Assembly (NCBI GenBank): GCA_050084985.1
Contig: JBITNC010000001.1
Span: 198,772,001 to 198,836,000, forward strand
Reading direction: 5' to 3'
Source of the DNA: Nageia nagi
Lineage: Eukaryota; Pinophyta
Length of the DNA: 64,000 bases
Part shown: piece after piece, positions 59,000-64,000 of the stretch
How the letters are laid out: each line of letters begins with the position of its first letter
Numbering within the stretch: position 1 is the stretch's first letter
The notes under the pieces: model-generated
Databases searched by the model: none
Told to the model about the DNA's origin: nothing
The model's input: only the letters and a program-made list of their open reading frames with translations
Translations under genes and position numbers: made by a program

Positions 59000-60830
59000 A
59001 AAATTCAAATTTCTCATTCAAGGAGGACCGATGACTACATTCACCTTGGAAAAGGCTAGGGGTTGGCCTAGGACCAACCACATGGATGAAATTCTTAGCA
59101 GGTGTGGGCTAGTAGATCTAGCCATCATAGGGAATATTTAGTAGGACCTTCATCTACTAATAGTATTAGAAGAGAGGTAGGATCTATAATGTTGCTAATT
59201 TCACTTACCCCCAGGTGAAATGAATATCACCCTCCTCAACGTATATTAGATTTGGGGGATTCCCATTAGGGGAATCCTTATGCATTAGAGGTAGCTTTTA
59301 GATAATAATGTTTGGGAGCTAGAGTCTCTTTGGCCTATGGGGGAAGCAAAACATAAATGGGAGCATTGAGATACCAAGCTGGTAGAGTTTTTTAAGTTTA
59401 CCTTAGTAGGGAGACACTTGTAGTTGTACATGACCATAATCATAGCTACATACTTGTGTCTAGAAAAGAGTAACTCAACCTTCCCACTTGGAATAGTTTG
59501 GGTGTTACACTAGATATGTGAGAGGGGAGCATAATTTTCTTGGGACCCATTGGTTTTAGCCCAATTGTATAGGGATATGTATAACTTTATCAACATTGAC
59601 AAGTTCAACATGATGATTTCTCATGCCGATCTTCTTCAGATTTGGACATATGAGCACATTGCTATCACGAGGCCCATGGAATTGAAATGAGTGAGGGATG
59701 ATCCATGGGATATTTTCCTGATGTTTTGGACCTCTAAGGGTAGAGAATATAAGTATCCTCACTCATTAGAGGCTAGGAGGTGGTAAATTAATGGAATGTA
59801 GATCAAGGAGCTAATTTGGGTGTGCTATCAGGACTTTGTTTGGGATGTAGATGGGCATTAGCTAGCATGGGTTCACTATTATTACTTCCTTTATACCTAA
59901 AAGAAGGTGGTAAAGCCTTACCACCCATAATGCATATTGCATTAGTTCAAGATCTAGCAAGGGATCCTACCAGTTCCAATTTGTTATCATTGCTACATGG
60001 TCAACAGAGACATGCCTACAAGGATGCAAGCGATACCAACTTGGAGGCTCTCATGAGAGGAGCATAGGAAATTGAATGATGCTACCAATATCTCCATGGC
60101 TCTATGGGTTACCATCAGTTATGCAACATGGTGTGTAGGATTCCATGTCGATGACCTTAGGATAGAAAAGGATGATGACAAGGAGGATGAGGTAGCTAGT
60201 GAGTGATCATCAAAGGATGATCCCTACTAGGTAAATAATCCCATCCATGACATACTGATGCAAGAGGGAGAGGAACCAAGAGAATAAGGATTGATTATAC
60301 TATCCATATTTGTATCCCTAGCAGCACCAAGTAATAGATTATATAATTTAATATTTTCAATTTTTATCCATGTAAGAACATGCAACTAATAATGAATTTT
60401 GCTTGTTATAGGAAATACAGATAGATGCATTTCTTCATCAAAATTAGAGGTGACCAAGATGAGACCCATGAAGGCCCAAGTCACTACACTATAGGATACT
60501 CTAGCCAAGAGGGATGCATGCATTACTACCCTATAGAAATCCATGAAGAGATTGTAGGAGAGACTTATTATGCCCCCTCCAAACAAGTAGTGGTCTTTTA
60601 TTTAGGGCCATATGGACAAGATTTAGGCCAAGGAAAATAATATCACCAACCTTAAGGTGAATTACATGAGGGTAAAGATATTCCTAGAGAGCCATGGAGT
60701 GATTATGAGTGGGATATCTAGAGATACCTCAAGGATGGAAGCTAGTGGGAGTAGCCATAGAGTTAAGGCTAGGACAAGAGACACTGCCAGTAATGGTGGT
60801 AGTGCTCCTCCTTAGTTAGGGCTATGGTCA
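59000..60830 (+). pseudogene. P3: plant mobile domain (PMD) ORF, decayed but nearly full length
   Basis: Reads E-E-R-W-D-L then F-H-L-P-P-G-E-M-N-I-T-L-L-N-V-Y (59175-59260), G-I-P-I-R-G, then W-E-L-E-S-L-W-P, V-E-F-F-K-F-T-L-V-G-R-H-L, I-I-A-T-Y-L-C-L-E-K, F-P-L-G-I-V-W-V-L-H, F-S-W-D-P-L-V-L-A-Q-L-Y-R-D-M-Y (59535-59585), W-T-Y-E-H-I-A-I-T-R-P-M-E-L (59642-59685) and E-A-R-R-W. The W-x-Y-E-H-I-x-x-x-R-P motif is diagnostic. The C-terminal part is acidic (K-D-D-D-K-E-D-E-V-A-S-E near 60175). Mostly one frame with TAG codons at Trp/Gln sites. It runs antisense to element G and ends ~0.76 kb from the gag of G. Host origin of the domain is possible; activity here is excluded. Confidence 0.8.
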
Positions 60831-61586
60831 TGGGACATATCCATTTTGTACTTATATTTTGTGATATATATATATATATATATATGGTGCATTTTTTTAT
60901 TCAATTCATATTGATATCTCTTTATTTGTGTAAATGTTAATATATTTTAAATTTGCAAATTTTAATTTTGTGTTACAAGTTAACAATAAAATTTGCTAAA
61001 ATAAAACCATGCACTTAATAAACAAAATCATAAATATATTTGTAAGAAATCATAAATTACTAAATTCAATTATCTCATAAGTCATTTCACAAAATACCAA
61101 TCTCTTTTAAGAGAGACCAATCAATCTAGAATTCAGGTACTATAGGTGAAATAAGGATCCAATCAAACTTTTATCAATTTTTCTTGTTATATGCCATGAA
61201 AAGCAATGAATAACCATCCCAATAGACTCCATACATAATAACCATGAATACAATACTATCCTTTTACATTCTATCCTTGGGAAAAGCACATTGCTAATTG
61301 CATGAAATAGACCCAATATGTCACTGGTGGAGTGATCAGTGATGAGAGAAGTAAGAAAATAAAGGAATAGTACAATTATAAATCATCATGAAGTATAAAA
61401 AGTAATCAACTCATACAATGAAGAGGAAATAATTCATAATGGCCAAAAAAATGCACAACCTAGCTAATATACACTATAGGTACAAATAGGAAATTCGAAC
61501 CAATAATTTTGCCTACCTAGGGGTTTTGCTATATAGATACATTTTGCATATGTAAGAACAAAAAGAGGCACCTTTGGTTTCACATT
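60831..61586. other. Spacer between P3 and gag of G, with an AT microsatellite
   Basis: Contains an (AT)11 run at 60864-60885. No protease, RT or integrase sequence is visible here, although pol would be expected next to gag. Confidence 0.55.
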
Positions 61587-63840
61587 TTAAACATCATTAG
61601 CATCATAGGAATAGTTATGCATGCCATTAGAGGTGTCAATATTCACTCTATTTCCATTTCTATTTGGGCTATCATGCCTGCTTCCACATTTGTGATTAAA
61701 ATAATATTGTAAACCATTGGAATTACTTACCATTCTAACGCACACTCTTGGTTGTGAAGGAGGTAGGGGATTGGTAAACATGCCTAACTATCCATTATCA
61801 GGATGTACAAGTCCATGTTCTTCAATAGCCCCATTATCCATATTAATAGCCTTTTTGTCTATGAAATAATGTATGATATGCCTTAGAGTCCTATAATTAC
61901 ATGTTATATGTCCATGAACCCTACGATAATTACAAAATTCCTCATATCTAAAAATTTTAGGTACACCATTTGGAAACTTAGGCTTAATAATAAGAGGAAG
62001 TTCAATATGATCTTGTTTTAACAAAACATTAGGAATATTCTCAACAATATCAATCAAAAGTGTAAACTTTCACATAAGCTTAGGATTAGTTTTTTGTTTA
62101 TGACTAACATTGTTTACTTCAGCTTTTTTATTGTTCTCAAGGATTTGAGCTATCTTTTGATATGTAGGGGTACTATTATTATGCATAGCATATAATTTTT
62201 TAATGCATGTTTTTTTTTTAAACATAACATCCATCATATCTCCTAATTTCATATCATGATTAGAGATTACCAACAACTTATATACATGTAACAAAGCATT
62301 TGCAAATGTATCTTTTAGATCTTACTTAGGCATAGTGATTATATTAGCAATATGTATCCAAACTTTAACAAAATCATGAATATATTAATTAGGTAATTAT
62401 TTAATTTTACATAAATCCTTGAAATAGGATTTTTTAGCAATAATGTATTTGAAATTTTGCAAACATTGATGAATTAAATCTTTATACCTATCAATACTCT
62501 TTTTAGAAAGCTAAAACTACCATTTCAATACCTCATCCTCCAAACTATGGGAGAATAATTTAGCAAGCATATATATATCATGCATATATTCTATAGCCTC
62601 TTCTTGAAATTTCCTAACATGCATCTTAGGATCTTGCAAACCATTAAATTTAGTAAACATAATACTCTTTTTCCTAGTAATTACTTTAGCAAGAATTCTA
62701 TCCATTAATGGCCTCTTCAAGAAAAATAAGAAATCATCATCAGTAGCAGCAATAGCATTTAATTCTAATTATGTTTTTTTGTTTGCATTCCTTGTTTGAC
62801 TTCTCTTTTGAGGTAGGTGGTGGGGTTTGAGGTGGATCTTGTGCCTTTCTAAGTTCATTTTCTTTAAGTATAACAAATGGAACTATTCAATTTACTTTTT
62901 CATGTTCAAGTTTATCAAGCATTTGAACTAAGATATCCATTTATTTTTGGTAAGATTCCAAATGTGAGATAGCAATTTCTTGAAATTCATGAAGGATTTC
63001 AATTTTAATATTATGTTCTTCTAATGTATAATTAGGTTGTATCTAATAAGCATCCTTAATAAACTTATCAAATTATGCTTACAACACATCATCAAGATTA
63101 TCATCTTCTATAATATTCTTACTTGTAATAAACTTACATCCTTTGAAGTGATCAAGTTTCAAGATGAGGTACTCATAATTTTCATCCACATCATCCATCC
63201 TGCTATCCTTAATGACTACATTGCATGGGGGTAGATGTATTTTTTTCAAGATGCATCTCTATCTTAGCCCCATCCACATCATCAATGATGTGTTCATAGG
63301 AAGATATACTGTTAGTAACATTTGTATTAATGGCATGAGCCCTCTAATACATTGATCCTACATTTTCATATGAAAACAAGCTATTTGATGATTTTAATGC
63401 TATATATTTTTCCTCCAAGAGCTCATAATTGGTTATAATATCAATAACATTTTTAGCATTATAAGTAAGAAAATGTTCTAACTTTTGTTTATCAGATAGC
63501 ACTTCTTATGTAGATCTAACATGAATAGGAATTCTATCTAACTCAGGAATTTCACCATTACTTTCATCAAAATGATTATTCAAGCTTGCACTTTCAAATT
63601 TAGATGGATCAATATTAATACCAAATCTATTATGAGTTTCACCAATAATATCCATTTTCTTGCTAGAGCTTATGGACTCAGTATCACTAGGAGCATCAAG
63701 GTGAGGTTCTTATAGAGGTAGATCAGGATTGTGCCTAATACTTCTCTATACATCATTGAAATGAACCCTCCCTTTGGACACTTTAGGGTTTTCTACATTT
63801 AAAACCATATTTTCAATATAGGTAGAACAAACCCTAGTTT
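61587..63840 (-). pseudogene. Element G: gag
   Basis: A likely start at about 63808 gives M-V-L-N-V-E-N-P-K-V-S-K-G-R-V-H-F. A long Ser/Asn-rich N-terminal region runs to ~63240, then decays. The capsid core (open 62720-62517) reads F-T-K-F-N-G-L-Q-D-P-K-M-H-V-R-K-F then A-K-L-F-S-H-S-L-E-D-E-V-L-K-W, the Retrotransposon_gag pattern. It continues in 62294-62070. The nucleocapsid (62057-61788) has F-C-N-Y-R-R-V-H-G-H-I-T-C-N-Y, a knuckle with Cys positions shifted to Tyr. The tail (61781-61587) is Asn/Ser-rich. Several blocks of 60-90 codons stay open, so it is less decayed than the other gags. Confidence 0.75.
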
Positions 63841-63954
63841 TATTATTTTCTCTAACTATTATCAGGAGAGCTTAAGGTAAAGGAATAAATAATAGCATAA
63901 ACAAATTCATGATGTTTCAAAAGGATGCCCTAGGTCAAGAATTATGTGTGTAAG

Positions 63955-63973
63955 AATGTCAGGTTCACCAAAA
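63955..63973 (-). other. Element G: candidate primer binding site
   Basis: Directly inside the LTR edge the minus strand reads TTTTGGTGAACCTGACATT. It has the TGG start of a tRNA-complementary site, but I cannot assign the tRNA. The call rests on position between the LTR end (CTACA) and gag. Confidence 0.4.
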
Positions 63974-64000
63974 TGTAGAACCTAAAAATATGTAAATACT
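63974..64000 (-). repeat. Element G: 5' LTR, inner edge, continues beyond the window
   Basis: The plus strand starts TGTAGAACCTAAAAATATG at 63974. It is the approximate inverted complement of the LTR end at 56832-56848, which is consistent with LTR terminal inverted repeats of about 16 bases. Confidence 0.5.

Noticed and set aside
60864-60885. AT run as possible regulatory element or origin
   Set aside because: Simple (AT)11 microsatellite with no other supporting signal.

Overview
The window is nuclear DNA from a plant with a large, repeat-rich genome. It is AT-rich and holds no cellular gene, rRNA or tRNA that I can recognise. Every recognisable coding segment is a decayed piece of a Ty3/gypsy LTR retrotransposon or of an ORF travelling with one. 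Reading frames are broken mostly by TAG/TAA where CAG, CAA or TGG would be expected, and by Cys-to-Tyr changes. This is the footprint of C-to-T decay at methylated plant transposons. Very old, nested gypsy copies suggest a gymnosperm-like genome, but that is inference.

Layout. (1) 1-1484, minus: gag and protease start of a gypsy element (element 1) with an initiator-Met-type primer site at 1473-1484; it runs off the left edge. (2) 2690-6061 and 20496-22236, plus: one Tat-lineage (OTA) element, A, in the order protease, G-patch-like linker, RT, RNase H, archaeal-type RNase H (aRNH), integrase. Its RNase H/aRNH junction is split by (3) element B (6063-20495, minus), with ~2 kb LTRs, a Tat/Athila-type primer site, gag, protease, aRNH, RT, RNase H, integrase and a long extra sense ORF with a PKKKRKV motif. 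The aRNH of B lies upstream of RT, unlike A and D.

(4) 22237-31160: noncoding DNA, an LTR edge plus polypurine tract (25303/25304), an imperfect ~0.79 kb tandem duplication, and a decayed plant mobile domain (PMD) ORF, P1 (plus). (5) 31163-41436, minus: Tat element D, gag to integrase plus an extra ORF; its RT carries a 375-bp in-phase tandem duplication. (6) 42458-45300, minus: a chromovirus-like element C whose protease is joined directly to RNase H (RT deleted) and whose integrase is cut off next to D. (7) 47640-51630, plus: Tat element E, gag and protease joined to the integrase C-terminus, then a polypurine tract and LTR. (8) 52300-56360: gag of element F (plus) facing a PMD ORF, P2 (minus). 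(9) 56848-64000: element G (minus), with gag, a facing PMD ORF P3 (plus), polypurine tract and LTR edges, and no visible pol.

The most interesting pattern is that all three PMD ORFs lie tail-to-tail with retroelement coding sequence. In two of them the PMD core starts ~2.35 kb from a near-identical polypurine tract/LTR edge (2346 and 2365 bases by direct count). In F and G, gag and PMD are separated by only ~0.8 kb with no pol. This suggests a family of LTR elements carrying an antisense PMD gene, some of them non-autonomous.
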